Position numbers and translations under genes: made by a program
Assembly: GCA_902776195.1 (NCBI GenBank)
Contig: CACYPF010000001.1
Coordinates: 1 to 64,000, forward strand
Direction: 5' to 3'
Source of the DNA: an uncultured Prevotellaceae bacterium
Lineage (GTDB): Bacteria; Bacteroidota; Bacteroidia; Bacteroidales; Bacteroidaceae
DNA: 64,000 nt
In this document: positions 23,540 to 33,894 of the stretch, piece after piece
How positions within the stretch are numbered: position 1 is the first letter of the stretch
Layout of the letters: every line of letters begins with the position of its first letter
The notes under the pieces: generated by a model
Database searches by the model: none
What the model saw: the letters and a program-made list of their open reading frames with translations, nothing else
What the model was told of the DNA's origin: nothing

Positions 23540-24751
23540 TTATTTAGTGTCCAGTTCAGCGTCCTTGGTCTTGGGGTCATCAGCGCCATAGAGTCCATAG
23601 TATGCCTGATAGCGGTTATATCCCCAGTTAGCCTGCTGCTTGTTGGGGTCGAGCTGTTTAGCCTTGTCGAGAGCCTGTACAGCCTCCTGGTAGAGAGCCT
23701 TACGCTTGGCGGCATCATCAGTCTGACCAGCCTGTACACTCAGACAGGTACCCAGGTAGGTCTGGATAACAGGATTCTCAGGACTTGCAACAGCAGCCTT
23801 GCGGAGCCAGTTAGCACCTTCTTCAGCATTATTGTCAGCGATAGCCATCATACCCTTGTTGGCAAGAGCGGCGAAGCTGTTAGGATACTTTGCGAGGTGG
23901 TTGTCGAGCAGTGCTGTCTGTGCAGCCTTGTCCTTCATACCATCGTACATGGTGAACAGCTTGTCGAGGAGTACGTCATTCTCCGGATCATTGTTATAAA
24001 GGGTCTTCAACTGATCGATATACTTCAGAGAATCCTCCTTGCTCTTGAGGTTGCTGGCTGCTGCATACAATTTGAAGGTCAGAGCATCTTTCTTCATCTC
24101 GGGATCCTTCATAGCGATATCGAAGTACTTGTCGGCACGCTCCATCTGCTTAGCCTCAAATGCATAACGTCCAGCGAAGAAAGCCACCTGTCCGATATAT
24201 CCCTTCTCAGACTCATGGTCCTGAGCGGCAAAGAGAGGATCAGCGTCTGAATCAAGGAAAGAACCCCAGTATTTCAAGACATTGGCATTATTGTTCTTAC
24301 GAGCCTCTTCCTGACCGATATTTACCAGATGAGTACGTACAGCCCAGATACGCTGGGCATTCTTCTCGTTATACTGTGGTTTGATCTTACCTTTTGCATT
24401 GGGAAGCTGGTCATACTTATTACACTCGATAGCGGCAGCAATGGCATTGCAGATGGCATCACCAAGTCCGAGGGTATCATATGCTTCCTCCTTGCCTGTA
24501 CCTAACTGTGCGGCAGCCTGGTTCTGGGCGATAGTACCCGTCTCCTTACCTACCTTTTCCATGGCGAGGTCTACCAGTTTATTGTACGCCTCGGCACGCT
24601 CCTCGTCATTCGCGAGCTGTGAGGTTTTCACAAGCTGTGCCGCATCGGCATAGGTCTTAGTCTTTTTAATAGCCTTCAAAGCGTCACTGTCACCGGCAAA
24701 AGCGGTAGCACTTGCTACGAGTGCCATTGCCATCATCATTACTTTTTTCAT
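23540..24751 (-). CDS. Secreted TPR-repeat protein
   Basis: 403 residues. Signal peptide MKKVMMMAMALVASATAFAG (residues 1-20). The mature part has TPR-like helix pairs (FDIAMKDPEMKKDALTFKLYAAAS, ANKGMMAIADNNAEEGANWLRKAA, YQEAVQALDKAKQLDPNKQQANWGYNRYQAYYGLYG). Proteins of this composition are abundant periplasmic components in Prevotella, with unknown binding partners. It starts 25 bases after gyrA, so it is probably cotranscribed with it. Confidence 0.82.
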   Translation of the reverse strand: MKKVMMMAMALVASATAFAGDSDALKAIKKTKTYADAAQLVKTSQLANDEERAEAYNKLVDLAMEKVGKETGTIAQNQAAAQLGTGKEEAYDTLGLGDAICNAIAAAIECNKYDQLPNAKGKIKPQYNEKNAQRIWAVRTHLVNIGQEEARKNNNANVLKYWGSFLDSDADPLFAAQDHESEKGYIGQVAFFAGRYAFEAKQMERADKYFDIAMKDPEMKKDALTFKLYAAASNLKSKEDSLKYIDQLKTLYNNDPENDVLLDKLFTMYDGMKDKAAQTALLDNHLAKYPNSFAALANKGMMAIADNNAEEGANWLRKAAVASPENPVIQTYLGTCLSVQAGQTDDAAKRKALYQEAVQALDKAKQLDPNKQQANWGYNRYQAYYGLYGADDPKTKDAELDTK

Positions 24752-24776
24752 AAGCTTTTAATATTGGTTAAACGAT

Positions 24777-27311
24777 TTATTCATTATCATTGGTCGGGGT
24801 ATCGATAGCCTCATTAAGCTCCTCATCGACAATCTCTGCCTCCTCTACGTCCTCTTCCTGACTCGATGTCACCTTGCAGACACTGGCAATGGTGTCGTTC
24901 TTCTTTGTCAGGTTGATCAGACGGACTCCCTGTGTAGCTCGTCCCATCACACGTACATCAGCGACTTTCAGACGAATCAGAATACCACTCTTATTGATAA
25001 TCATGAGGTCGTTTTCGTCGGTCACCACCTTGATAGCAACCAAGCGACCTGTCTTCTCGGTCACGGCGAGGGTCTTCACACCCTTCGTACCACGATTGGT
25101 CTTACGATAGTCCTCTATCTCCGAACGTTTTCCGTAACCATTCTCACTGACAACCATGATGGTCTCTGTCTGTGGGTCGTTGACGCATACCATACCGATG
25201 ACCTCGTCGTCACCACCGTCAAGACGCATACCGATAACACCAGTAGAGACACGTCCCATGGTACGTACCTGGTCTTCGTTGAAACGCACGGCACGTCCAT
25301 TGCGGTTGGCGAGCAGCAGTTCATTATGTCCATTGGTCAGACGAACGCCTATCACCTTGTCGCCCTCATTGATATTGATGGCGATGACACCATTGGTACG
25401 TGGACGGCTGTAAGCCTCCAGACATGTCTTCTTGATGACACCGTTCTTCGTGGCGAACACGACATAGTGTGAGTTCAAGAACTCTGTATCGTTGAAGTTC
25501 TTGATGCGCAATACGGCATTGATGGCATCATCCGGCTCGATATTCAGCATATTCTGGATGGCACGACCCTTTGAGTTCTTGTCACCCTCAGGAATCTCAT
25601 AGCACTTCTGCCAGTAGCAGCGTCCTTTCTGGGTGAAGAAGAGCAGCGTGTTATGCATCGTGGCAGGATAGATATACTCTGTAAAGTCGTTATCACGATG
25701 GCGGGCAGCCTTGGCACCGACACCTCCCCTGCCCTGTTCATGGAACTCATCGAGCTTGGTGCGCTTGATATAGCCCATGTGGGAAATGGTAATCACCACA
25801 GGATCATCGGGATAGAAGTCCTCGGCATTGAACTCGTGGTCGAAAGGAATAATCTCCGTACGACGCTCGTCACCATACTTCTCTTTCACTTCCTGTAACT
25901 CATCCTTCATCACCTGCTTGCAACGCTCTGGGTTGTCAAGGATCTCCTGCAAGTCGGCAATCAGCTTCTGCAAGTCATCGAACTCCTGATGCAACTGGTC
26001 AACACGCAGACCCGTCAACTGAGCCAGACGCATATCTACGATAGCCTTCGACTGCAGCTCATCCAAATTGAAACGCTCCTCCAAATTGTGCTGTGCATCA
26101 CTCGGGGTCTTACTATTTCTAATAATGTGTACGACCTCGTCGATATTGTTCACAGCGATAATCAAGCCCTCCAAGATATGAGCACGCTCCTGTGCTTTCT
26201 TCAAGTCGAACTTCGTACGGCGAATGGTTACGTCATGACGATGCTCCACGAAATATTTCACACATTCCTTGAGGTTCAGCAGACGGGGACGTCCCTTCAC
26301 CAGTGCGATGTTATTCACAGAGAACGAGCTTTGCAGAGCGGTCATCTTAAAGAGCTTATTCAGCAGCACATTAGCATTGCAGTCACGCTTGCAGTCTACT
26401 ACAATACGCATACCCTGACGACCCGACTCATCATTGACATTGGCAACACCCTCAATCTTATGCTCGTTGGCAAGGTCCGCGATATACTTCACCAAGTCAG
26501 CCTTGTTGACACCGTATGGAATCTCGGTCACCACAATCTTGTCATGGGTCTCGCCACTCTCTATCTCAGCCTTGGCACGCATCACGATACGTCCACGACC
26601 GGTCTCATAGGCATCCTTCACACCCTGCAAACCATAGATATAGGCTCCCGTGGGGAAGTCAGGACCCGGGATATATTTCATCAATCCATCGGTATCGATG
26701 TCTGGATTGTCTATATAAGCGCAGCAACCATCAATCACCTCACCGAGGTTATGGGTCGGCATATTGGTGGCCATACCCACGGCAATACCGTTACCACCGT
26801 TCACCAACAGGTTAGGAATCTTCGTTGGCATCACCGTCGGCTCCTGCAAAGAGTCATCGAAGTTGTTCATCATATCAACGGTGTCTTTCTCCAAGTCATC
26901 CATGATATGCTCACCCATTTTGGAGAGACGGCACTCCGTATAACGCATGGCTGCGGGAGAGTCACCATCTACAGAACCGAAGTTACCCTGTCCGTCAACC
27001 AGTGTATAGCGCAGGTTCCAGTCCTGTGCCATACGCACCAGTGCTCCATAGACGGAGGAGTCGCCATGTGGGTGATACTTACCAAGCACCTCACCGACTA
27101 CGCGTGCACATTTCTTATACGGCTGGGTCGATACGTTGTTGATGTTCATCATACCGTACAGGATACGGCGGTGTACTGGCTTAAAGCCATCACGAACATC
27201 AGGAAGCGCACGGGCTACGATGACCGACATAGAGTAGTCGATGTACGAGGATTTCATCTCCTCCTCGATGTTGATTTTAATAATTCTGTCGTTGTCGATT
27301 GTCTGATCCAT
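24777..27311 (-). CDS. gyrA: DNA gyrase subunit A
   Basis: 844 residues. The N-terminal breakage-reunion domain is complete: [38 protein letters not shown] (quinolone-resistance region) and [10 protein letters not shown] with the catalytic Tyr124. The C-terminal six-bladed wrap domain starts near 515 with [15 protein letters not shown] (divergent GyrA box) and ends in an acidic tail. Together with GyrB (not in the window) it introduces negative supercoils. In the quinolone region the E. coli Ser83 position is Ser85 here, while the Asp87 position is Gly89. It is driven by a full consensus promoter (27384-27414). Confidence 0.97.
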   Translation of the reverse strand: MDQTIDNDRIIKINIEEEMKSSYIDYSMSVIVARALPDVRDGFKPVHRRILYGMMNINNVSTQPYKKCARVVGEVLGKYHPHGDSSVYGALVRMAQDWNLRYTLVDGQGNFGSVDGDSPAAMRYTECRLSKMGEHIMDDLEKDTVDMMNNFDDSLQEPTVMPTKIPNLLVNGGNGIAVGMATNMPTHNLGEVIDGCCAYIDNPDIDTDGLMKYIPGPDFPTGAYIYGLQGVKDAYETGRGRIVMRAKAEIESGETHDKIVVTEIPYGVNKADLVKYIADLANEHKIEGVANVNDESGRQGMRIVVDCKRDCNANVLLNKLFKMTALQSSFSVNNIALVKGRPRLLNLKECVKYFVEHRHDVTIRRTKFDLKKAQERAHILEGLIIAVNNIDEVVHIIRNSKTPSDAQHNLEERFNLDELQSKAIVDMRLAQLTGLRVDQLHQEFDDLQKLIADLQEILDNPERCKQVMKDELQEVKEKYGDERRTEIIPFDHEFNAEDFYPDDPVVITISHMGYIKRTKLDEFHEQGRGGVGAKAARHRDNDFTEYIYPATMHNTLLFFTQKGRCYWQKCYEIPEGDKNSKGRAIQNMLNIEPDDAINAVLRIKNFNDTEFLNSHYVVFATKNGVIKKTCLEAYSRPRTNGVIAININEGDKVIGVRLTNGHNELLLANRNGRAVRFNEDQVRTMGRVSTGVIGMRLDGGDDEVIGMVCVNDPQTETIMVVSENGYGKRSEIEDYRKTNRGTKGVKTLAVTEKTGRLVAIKVVTDENDLMIINKSGILIRLKVADVRVMGRATQGVRLINLTKKNDTIASVCKVTSSQEEDVEEAEIVDEELNEAIDTPTNDNE

Positions 27312-27383
27312 TTTTATCGTTATTTTGCGTTTAAGGGCATTTTAAAGCCCGCTAACGCGTTTTTACCTTTTATTATTAGCGTA

Positions 27384-27414
27384 CAAAGGTAAGCATTAGC
27401 GGGTAAATAGCAAA
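27384..27414 (-). promoter_or_regulatory. gyrA promoter with inverted TTAGCG motifs
   Basis: On the minus strand TTTG (27411-27414), 19 bases, TACCTTTG (27384-27391). The surrounding leader carries CCCGCTAA (27348-27355) and its inverse TTAGCGGG (27396-27403), plus a further TTAGCG at 27376-27381, a possible operator or supercoiling-sensitive element. Confidence 0.8.
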
Positions 27415-27431
27415 ATAAATTAACTTTATTT

Positions 27432-29009
27432 TTATCTTACAACGACCTTTCTTATCGTACCATCACTCATCCTGATAATATTTAAGCCTTTCTCTGGTTT
27501 ATCCAGTCGTTTGCCATCAACAGAATAGTAGGTGATGGAGCATGGAGGGAGGACTGCGGGCGGAGTGATAGCCGTTGCCTCACCAGTAACACAATAGTCA
27601 TCAGCACCCCATACAATATAGCCATTGTCTGTCTTTGAATAGTAGTACAAGTCAAGCATATACCACTGGTGGGGAACGAGTCCGCTGAAGCTGACATTGA
27701 TAGTTGTCTGCTCGCCTGCAGCCAGCACAACGGGTATTAACTGGTCAACAGGCTCTCCCACGATCGAATGATACCTTGAGGTTGTGTGTAGGCGACTCAG
27801 CAATAGTCAGCTTCTCCGTATACACGATATTCTTACCTTCCTGATCAGTTGCAATGGTCAAGGTTATCTCACCTGTTTGTTTGGGTATGAAGACCACTTC
27901 CACATCACCGGTCTGACCTCTGTTAAGATAACCGGTATTATAGAAATCGTATTCAGCCTCGGCTACGTCGCTGAGCCATACGAAGAAAGTCTGCTCTTCG
28001 AGATTACCATTATTGGTCCAATTGATTTTGGCACTCATGGGGCGACCTTCTTTCCGGTCACCAGTCACTGTTACACTATTTACCGCTATGCCGTCTGCAT
28101 AGGCTGACGCATTCATCATCGTGAGCTGGTTGCCTTTGATTTCGAGCAACACTATATCATCAAACGCCGAACAGGACTCAACAGGTGTTTCTCCAGTCAG
28201 AGCATAACGACCTCTAAGTTCATAAACACCGTCAGCCAAGTCTTTCCCCAAATTCAAGGATGACGACACAAAAGACCATCTGCCGGGTGTCATCTTGACA
28301 TTCTCCTTAGTTTCCAGAACCTGTAGCACCTCCCCATACTGGCAGAGCACCCACTCAAAATCAATATTAAAGGAGGTTGACCATGTGTTGGTCAGCATAC
28401 CGGTAATATTTCCTAGATTGAAATTGTCGGAAGCCTTACTGCGGGTAAAAGTTTTAGTATTCTGAAGGACTAAGGTGAGATAGACAATGGGTAGAGATGC
28501 CACATCACCTGTGCCATTGCAGTTGCCACACATCCAGTAAAGGTTTCATTGCCATACCTATCCTTCGGACACTGATTATTATAAGGAGCATCCTGATCCC
28601 ACTTGCTGGTCAGCAAAGGCTCTACCACTTCACCACACACATGGCGGAAGCCGGTCTTTGCCTGAATATCCCCAAGGGCTTTGATCTCGGAGGCAATACC
28701 TTCCAGCCACCACCGGACATTGGATGGCAGGTTGTCCATATCCATACAACCCTCATCCGCATAGCCTATTACAGGAACGGTACGGTCGTCAGCACTGACG
28801 ACGACAAAACCACCGTTGTTATCAGCATTGAATACATAGAAAGCCCCCTTACCGAACGGTGACTGAGCTCTTCGCAGAGTTTTCTGCTAGAAGCTCTTGC
28901 CTTGCAATAATTGCCTGGCTATCTCTAAAGCCTCTTGCTCACTCACTTCTCCTGCCAGCAATGTCATACTGACAAGACAGATCATCAGGGTAAGTAAAAT
29001 TCTTCTCAT
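27432..29009 (-). pseudogene. Decayed C10 (streptopain-like) cysteine protease gene
   Basis: Remnants of one secreted protease gene. From 29009 a signal peptide (MRRILLTLMICLVSMTLLAG) leads into a Spi-type propeptide (SEQEALEIARQLLQ). An in-frame TAG stops it at codon 41 (28887-28889). After the stop the same frame continues with GGFVVVSADDRTVPVIGYADEG and the catalytic-Cys segment TGCVATAMAQVMWHLYP. There the frame shifts (28470-28533), and the catalytic-His part of the domain is missing, replaced by C-terminal beta domains (28533-27745). A second frameshift near 27745-27803 leads into a T9SS-like C-terminal domain ending RKVVVR. At least one stop, two frameshifts and a large internal deletion are present, so this is a true pseudogene, not an assembly slip. 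Confidence 0.88.
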
Positions 29010-29093
29010 TCTGTATGGCTATATAGTATATTTTGCAAAATTAAGAAAATAAAACCAGAAACAACAAGAATTTCCAAATGTTTTTTATATGAC

Positions 29094-29123
29094 AAAAAAA
29101 ACAGATACCTGATCAGGTATCTG
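29094..29123 (-). terminator. Terminator of uxaC
   Basis: A 22-base perfect palindrome (29102-29123, arms CAGATACCTGA) followed on the minus strand by T8; 26 bases after the uxaC stop. Confidence 0.88.
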
Positions 29124-29148
29124 GTTTGAGATCGCCTTTCTAAATGTC

Positions 29149-30555
29149 TTAATAGAACTTGAAATAACGACGGGCGTTATTGTAGGAGATGTCCTCCACC
29201 ATCTTACCCAGCAACTCACGGTCGTCAGGCAGCAAGCCTTTCTCCACATCGTTACCGAGGATGTTACAGAGGATGCGGCGGAAGTACTCATGACGAGGAT
29301 AGCTGAGGAATGAACGAGAGTCTGTCAGCATACCTACGAAGCGACTCAGCAAGCCCAGTACGCTGAGAGCGTTCATCTGACGCTCCATACCATCTTTCTG
29401 GTCGTTGAACCACCAGCCAGAACCAAACTGAATCTTGCCAGGCTCACCGCCCTGGAAGTTACCGAGCATGGTAGCAATTACCTCGTTGGCACAAGGATTC
29501 AGGGTATATAATATCGTACGAGTAAGCTTGTCCTCCATATTCAGCTTATTGAGGAACTTAGACATCGCCTTGGCAGTGTTGAACTCACCGATAGAGTCGA
29601 AACCAGTGTCAGGACCAAGGGCATTGTACATCTTCGTGTTGTTGTCACGGATAGCACCATAGTGGAACTGCTGGGTCCAGTCGGCATCAGCATCCATCTC
29701 TGCCATCACTGTCAGGAAGCAGTTCTTGTACTGACGGATCTCCATGTTAGAGAGCTGCTGTCCACGCATTGCCTTCTCGAAGATGGTCTCAATCTGTGAG
29801 TCCGTATACTCCTCGTCATAGAACTCCTCGATACCATGGTCGGAGAGCTTACAACCCTGCTCCTGGAAGAAGTCGTGACGCTTTTTGAGGGCATCCACCA
29901 TGTCAGCAAACTTCGTGATGGTGACACCGCTGACCTGCTCCAGCTGATGAACGTATGCGGAGAACTCAGGTTTCTCGATGTTCATCGCCTTGTCAGGACG
30001 CCATGCAGGAATCATCATTGGATCGTCGGCAGCCTTATGCTTGGCATACTCGATGTGGTTATGGAGATCGTCAACAGGGTCATCTGTCGTGCAGACACAC
30101 TCCACGTTATAGTGTTTCATCAGACCACGAGCGGAGAACTCCGGCTGTTTCAGTTTCTCGTTACACTCATCGAATATCTCACGTGCTGTCTTAGGAGAGA
30201 GCAGTTTCTCGATGCCGAAGGCAGTCTTCAGCTCCAGATGCGTCCAGTGATACAGCGGGTTGCGAAGTGTGTAAGGCACCGTCTCAGCCCATTTCTCGAA
30301 TTTCTCCCAGTCGCTGGTGTCCTTACCGGTGCAGTATTTCTCATCGACACCATTGGTACGCATGGCACGCCATTTGTAATGGTCGCCACCCAGCCAAAGC
30401 TCTGTGATGCTCTTGAAACGGTGATCGTTAGCCACCATCTCAGGAATGAGGTGACAGTGGTAGTCGATAATAGGCATTTTAGCCGCATGGTTGTGGAACA
30501 GGTCCTGTGCTACTTCGTTGTCAAGGACGAAGTTTTTGTCATTGAATTGTTTCAT
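29149..30555 (-). CDS. uxaC: Uronate isomerase (glucuronate/galacturonate isomerase)
   Basis: 468 residues, full length for UxaC. The N-terminal IIDYHCHL supplies the HxH metal pair of the amidohydrolase-like barrel, followed by WLGGDHYKWRAMRTNG, CTTDDPVDDL and WRPDKAMNIEK, and the late SIGEFNTAKAMSKFLNKL and RFVGMLTDSRSFLSYPRHEYFRRILC. It converts glucuronate and galacturonate to the 2-keto uronates at the entry of the Ashwell pathway for pectin and xylan breakdown. It is divergent from a GH51 arabinofuranosidase, consistent with use of plant cell-wall polysaccharide. No uxaB/uxuA or kdgK is in the window. Confidence 0.96.
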   Translation of the reverse strand: MKQFNDKNFVLDNEVAQDLFHNHAAKMPIIDYHCHLIPEMVANDHRFKSITELWLGGDHYKWRAMRTNGVDEKYCTGKDTSDWEKFEKWAETVPYTLRNPLYHWTHLELKTAFGIEKLLSPKTAREIFDECNEKLKQPEFSARGLMKHYNVECVCTTDDPVDDLHNHIEYAKHKAADDPMMIPAWRPDKAMNIEKPEFSAYVHQLEQVSGVTITKFADMVDALKKRHDFFQEQGCKLSDHGIEEFYDEEYTDSQIETIFEKAMRGQQLSNMEIRQYKNCFLTVMAEMDADADWTQQFHYGAIRDNNTKMYNALGPDTGFDSIGEFNTAKAMSKFLNKLNMEDKLTRTILYTLNPCANEVIATMLGNFQGGEPGKIQFGSGWWFNDQKDGMERQMNALSVLGLLSRFVGMLTDSRSFLSYPRHEYFRRILCNILGNDVEKGLLPDDRELLGKMVEDISYNNARRYFKFY

Positions 30556-30598
30556 AGTTATTTTTATTGTTTTAGTAATTGTTTTAGCAAAATTTTTG

Positions 30599-30606
30599 CA
30601 AAGATA
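30599..30606 (-). promoter_or_regulatory. Candidate -7 element for uxaC
   Basis: TATCTTTG on the minus strand, 44 bases upstream of uxaC; -33 weak. Confidence 0.5.
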
Positions 30607-30655
30607 GGAAATAAAATCGGCATTTCCACATATTAGTAATAAAAATGAAGAAAAA

Positions 30656-30701
30656 TTAACGTAAACGATAACGAACGAACAGAAAAAAATACGTACCTTT
30701 G
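30656..30701 (+). promoter_or_regulatory. GH51 promoter region with candidate operator
   Basis: TACCTTTG at 30694-30701 is a perfect -7 element, 42 bases before the ATG at 30743. In place of a TTTG -33 element the upstream sequence has repeated AACG units (TTAACGTAAACGATAACGAA, then CGAAC, 30656-30680), a plausible regulator site suggesting activator-dependent or repressible transcription. Confidence 0.5.
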
Positions 30702-30742
30702 TGGCATTATTACCAAATGATTACTAAATTCAAAGATTTAAA

Positions 30743-32725
30743 ATGAACAAAAAACTTATTCTAGGGGCTATTCTTCTTTCAGCAGTGACTGGTGGCAATG
30801 CCCAAAAATCCATGACACCACCAAATGGTGGCAAGGCGATTAGTGACGAACTGATTGGTATCTTCTTCGAGGATATCAGTAGTGCCGCCGATGGTGGTCT
30901 GTATGCCGAATTGATTCAGAACGGCTCTTTCGAGTTTAATCTGACGGAGCGTGACGGCTGGGGTGCCGGTACGGCATGGCAGACAATCCGTCCTGGACAC
31001 TCATTAGGTTACAGCGAAGTACGCATGGAAGCCCCCATTCATCCCAATAACCCAACCTATATGCGTCTGAACATAGAACGCACCAAAGAGTTCTATGATT
31101 ATAAAGGATGGAAAGGATTCGGGTTGCAAAACCAAGGTTTTGACGGAATCTCTGTCAAGGCTGGTGCGAAATACGACTTCTCCGTATTCCTCCGTAATGT
31201 CAAGGGAGAGGCGAAACAAGTACGTATCGCTCTGGTTGAGCCACAAGGATGGGGCAAAGACCCGAAGCTGCTGGCGGAGGAGACCATCACTGCCGATGCC
31301 AACACTTGGAAGAAATATGAGGCAACACTAACTGCCTCAGAGACCGTCAAAAACGCTGCTCTGCAGATTCTCGTCTTACAGAACGGTGCCATTGATATCG
31401 ACATGATCTCACTGATGCCAAAAGATACCTATAAAGGACACGGTCTCCGCAAAGACCTCGCCGAGGCTCTTGCCGCCCTGCATCCCAAGTTCATGCGCTT
31501 CCCCGGTGGCTGCGTGGTTCATGGCGGCGGTGACGGGTTCTGGAACACCTACCGTTGGAAGACGACAGTCGGTCCCAAGGAGCAACGCCGTCAGCTGAAG
31601 AACACATGGGGTTACCATCAGTCCATGGGTCTGGGTTACTTCGAGTATTTCCAGTTCTGTGAGGACCTGAACATGGAGCCTGTGCCTATCCTACCCTGCG
31701 GTGTCAGTTGTCAGGGAGCTAACGGCGGTTGGAACATGTGGCCCCACCAGGCTCAGGATGTATGTCCCATGTCAGAAATGGACGAATGGGTACAGGATGC
31801 CCTTGACCTGATAGAATGGGCTAATGGTGACGTGAACACCAAATGGGGTCGTGTCCGTGCTGAGGCAGGTCACCCGAAACCCTTCAACCTGAAATACCTG
31901 GGTATCGGCAATGAGGAGAAGATATCCCCGGAGTTCGCCGAGCGCTTTAAATATATGTATGAGAAAGTGACGAAGGCACACCCCGAAATCGTCATCGTGG
32001 GAACAGCAGGTCCCGGATCTCATCCTGAAAACCCTGATTATGAGGCTGGCTGGAAACTTGCCAACGAATTACAGATGCCGATTATCGATGAGCATTATTA
32101 TGAACCCTATAAGTATTTCCAGGAGAGTCGCCAGTATGACAAGTACCCCCGTGACCGCAAGACTAAGATTTATCTGGGAGAATATGCCTCCAAGGACAAG
32201 AAACTCATCGATGCACTCTCTGAGGCACTCTACCTCTTGCATGTAGAGCGCAATGGCGACATCGTCTGCATGACATCCTACGCTCCCCTCTTCGCCCGTA
32301 AGAATGCCACTAACTGGAATCCTGACATGATCTACTTCGACAATGAGCGTCCTTACCTGACATGCAGCTATTATGTCCAGCAGATGTTCGGACAGTCTAG
32401 TGGAAACTATTACTATGGTGACTGTGTCAAGATCAAGGATGCCACCAACCTGCAGGAACAGTCTGTCGTGCTGAATACCAAGACTCGCCAGTTATTCGTG
32501 AAAATCTGCAATGCCAGCGCTGACACCAAGACGGCAGATATCAATCTCTCCCGTTTCAAGGGTGTGAAGACCGCCGTCAAGACCACTCTGAAAGGTAATG
32601 CTGACGACGAGAACAACTTTGAGAAGCAGCCTATAGCTCCAAAGACGGAGACGGTCAAGATGCAGAAGAAGATGTCACTCGAGCTGGCTCCCTACTCCTT
32701 TGTGATGCTGCAAATATCATTATAA
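30743..32725 (+). CDS. Secreted alpha-L-arabinofuranosidase, GH51
   Basis: 660 residues. Signal peptide to about residue 20 (TGGNAQ). An N-terminal region with GIFFEDISSAADGGLYAELIQNGSFE leads into a carbohydrate-binding-like beta domain (about 85-225) inserted before the barrel. The GH51 (beta/alpha)8 barrel has RFPGGCVVHG, and the acid/base Glu391 in YLGIGNEE and nucleophile Glu480 in IYLGEYAS. The C-terminal beta domain follows. It removes L-arabinose side chains from arabinan or arabinoxylan; the periplasmic or surface location follows from the signal peptide. It is followed 9 bases later by asparaginase. Confidence 0.94.
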   Translation: MNKKLILGAILLSAVTGGNAQKSMTPPNGGKAISDELIGIFFEDISSAADGGLYAELIQNGSFEFNLTERDGWGAGTAWQTIRPGHSLGYSEVRMEAPIHPNNPTYMRLNIERTKEFYDYKGWKGFGLQNQGFDGISVKAGAKYDFSVFLRNVKGEAKQVRIALVEPQGWGKDPKLLAEETITADANTWKKYEATLTASETVKNAALQILVLQNGAIDIDMISLMPKDTYKGHGLRKDLAEALAALHPKFMRFPGGCVVHGGGDGFWNTYRWKTTVGPKEQRRQLKNTWGYHQSMGLGYFEYFQFCEDLNMEPVPILPCGVSCQGANGGWNMWPHQAQDVCPMSEMDEWVQDALDLIEWANGDVNTKWGRVRAEAGHPKPFNLKYLGIGNEEKISPEFAERFKYMYEKVTKAHPEIVIVGTAGPGSHPENPDYEAGWKLANELQMPIIDEHYYEPYKYFQESRQYDKYPRDRKTKIYLGEYASKDKKLIDALSEALYLLHVERNGDIVCMTSYAPLFARKNATNWNPDMIYFDNERPYLTCSYYVQQMFGQSSGNYYYGDCVKIKDATNLQEQSVVLNTKTRQLFVKICNASADTKTADINLSRFKGVKTAVKTTLKGNADDENNFEKQPIAPKTETVKMQKKMSLELAPYSFVMLQISL

Positions 32726-32734
32726 TCCATTGTC

Positions 32735-33769
32735 ATGATGCAGGGAAGAGTATTACTGATCTATACGGGGGGGACCATAGGAATGAACCGCAACCCCAGG
32801 ACGGGTGCACTGGAGCCTTTTGACTTCGAGCACCTGCTGGTGAATGTCCCGGAACTGAAGGAGTTTGACTTAGACATTGACACCCATCAGTTCAACCCGC
32901 CCATTGACTCCAGTGATATGACTCCTGCACGATGGACGGAACTCAGTCATGTCATCGCCGACCATTATAGCGAATATGACGGTTTCGTGGTGCTGCATGG
33001 CACAGACACCATGGCTTACACAGCCTCCGCATTGTCCTATATGCTGGAGAACCTGACAAAGCCTGTCATCTTTACAGGTTCGCAACTGCCAATCGGGCAG
33101 TTGCGGACTGATGGCAAGGAGAACCTGATCACCTCCATTGAGATAGCCGCTGCGAAAGATGAGCTGGGACATGCCCGTGTCCCGGAGGTTGGAATCTATT
33201 TCAACGGACATCTGCTTCGTGGCAACCGCACAACCAAACAAAGTGCTGAGGAGTTCAATGCCTTTGAGTCGTTTAACTATCCTCATCTGGTGGATGCCGG
33301 AGTCAATATCACCTATCACTCGGAAAGGATGCTGAAGCCCGACTGGGACAAGCCGATGAAACCTCATTTCCGTCTCGACAATAATGTGATTATCTTCTCC
33401 CTCTTCCCCGGTATCCGTGAGGACCTGGTGCGCCATATCATCGCCACCCCCAACCTGAGAAGTATTGTCATGCGTACCTTTGGAAGTGGCAATGCCCCTC
33501 AGCGTCCATGGGTCATGCAGGCTTTGAAGGAAGCAACCAGAAACGGGAAGGTGGTCATTAACATCAGCCAGTGCATGCAGGGCACGGTGGAGATGGGACG
33601 CTATGATACCGGCTATCAGCTGAAAGAGGCTGGTGTCGTCAGCGGCTATGACTCTACCGTAGAGAGTGCTGTCACCAAACTGATGTTTTTACAATCCCAC
33701 TACCAAGACCCAGAACAAATACGGGAACTTATGCGCCAAAGTATCAGGGGAGAAATAACGGATATGTAA
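32735..33769 (+). CDS. ansA: Type I L-asparaginase
   Basis: 344 residues without signal peptide, so cytoplasmic. The two active-site threonine motifs are visible: LIYTGGTIGM near the N-terminus and VVLHGTDTMAYTASAL at about 87-102; FTGSQLPIGQLRTDG follows, typical of cytoplasmic AnsA. It hydrolyses asparagine to aspartate and ammonia. Two consecutive ATG codons (32735, 32738) are possible starts. The short gap from the GH51 gene suggests cotranscription, though the functions are unrelated. Confidence 0.93.
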   Translation: MMQGRVLLIYTGGTIGMNRNPRTGALEPFDFEHLLVNVPELKEFDLDIDTHQFNPPIDSSDMTPARWTELSHVIADHYSEYDGFVVLHGTDTMAYTASALSYMLENLTKPVIFTGSQLPIGQLRTDGKENLITSIEIAAAKDELGHARVPEVGIYFNGHLLRGNRTTKQSAEEFNAFESFNYPHLVDAGVNITYHSERMLKPDWDKPMKPHFRLDNNVIIFSLFPGIREDLVRHIIATPNLRSIVMRTFGSGNAPQRPWVMQALKEATRNGKVVINISQCMQGTVEMGRYDTGYQLKEAGVVSGYDSTVESAVTKLMFLQSHYQDPEQIRELMRQSIRGEITDM

Positions 33770-33894
33770 GTATATGAAACTATCATGACTTAAATCCGTT
33801 AATTTTATCAGTATTTCAACTTTCAAGCGTTAATTTCAAACAGCCGTTAAGCAAGATGACTGAATTGTTAAATTGCGACAAAAAGATACGACAA

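Noticed and set aside
25989-27392. A 467-codon plus-strand frame opposite gyrA, and similar long frames opposite pfp (4520-5653) and ygiQ (10648-11574)
   Set aside because: All are in one fixed phase relative to a well-supported gene and encode His/Leu/Thr-rich nonsense with no recognisable domain.
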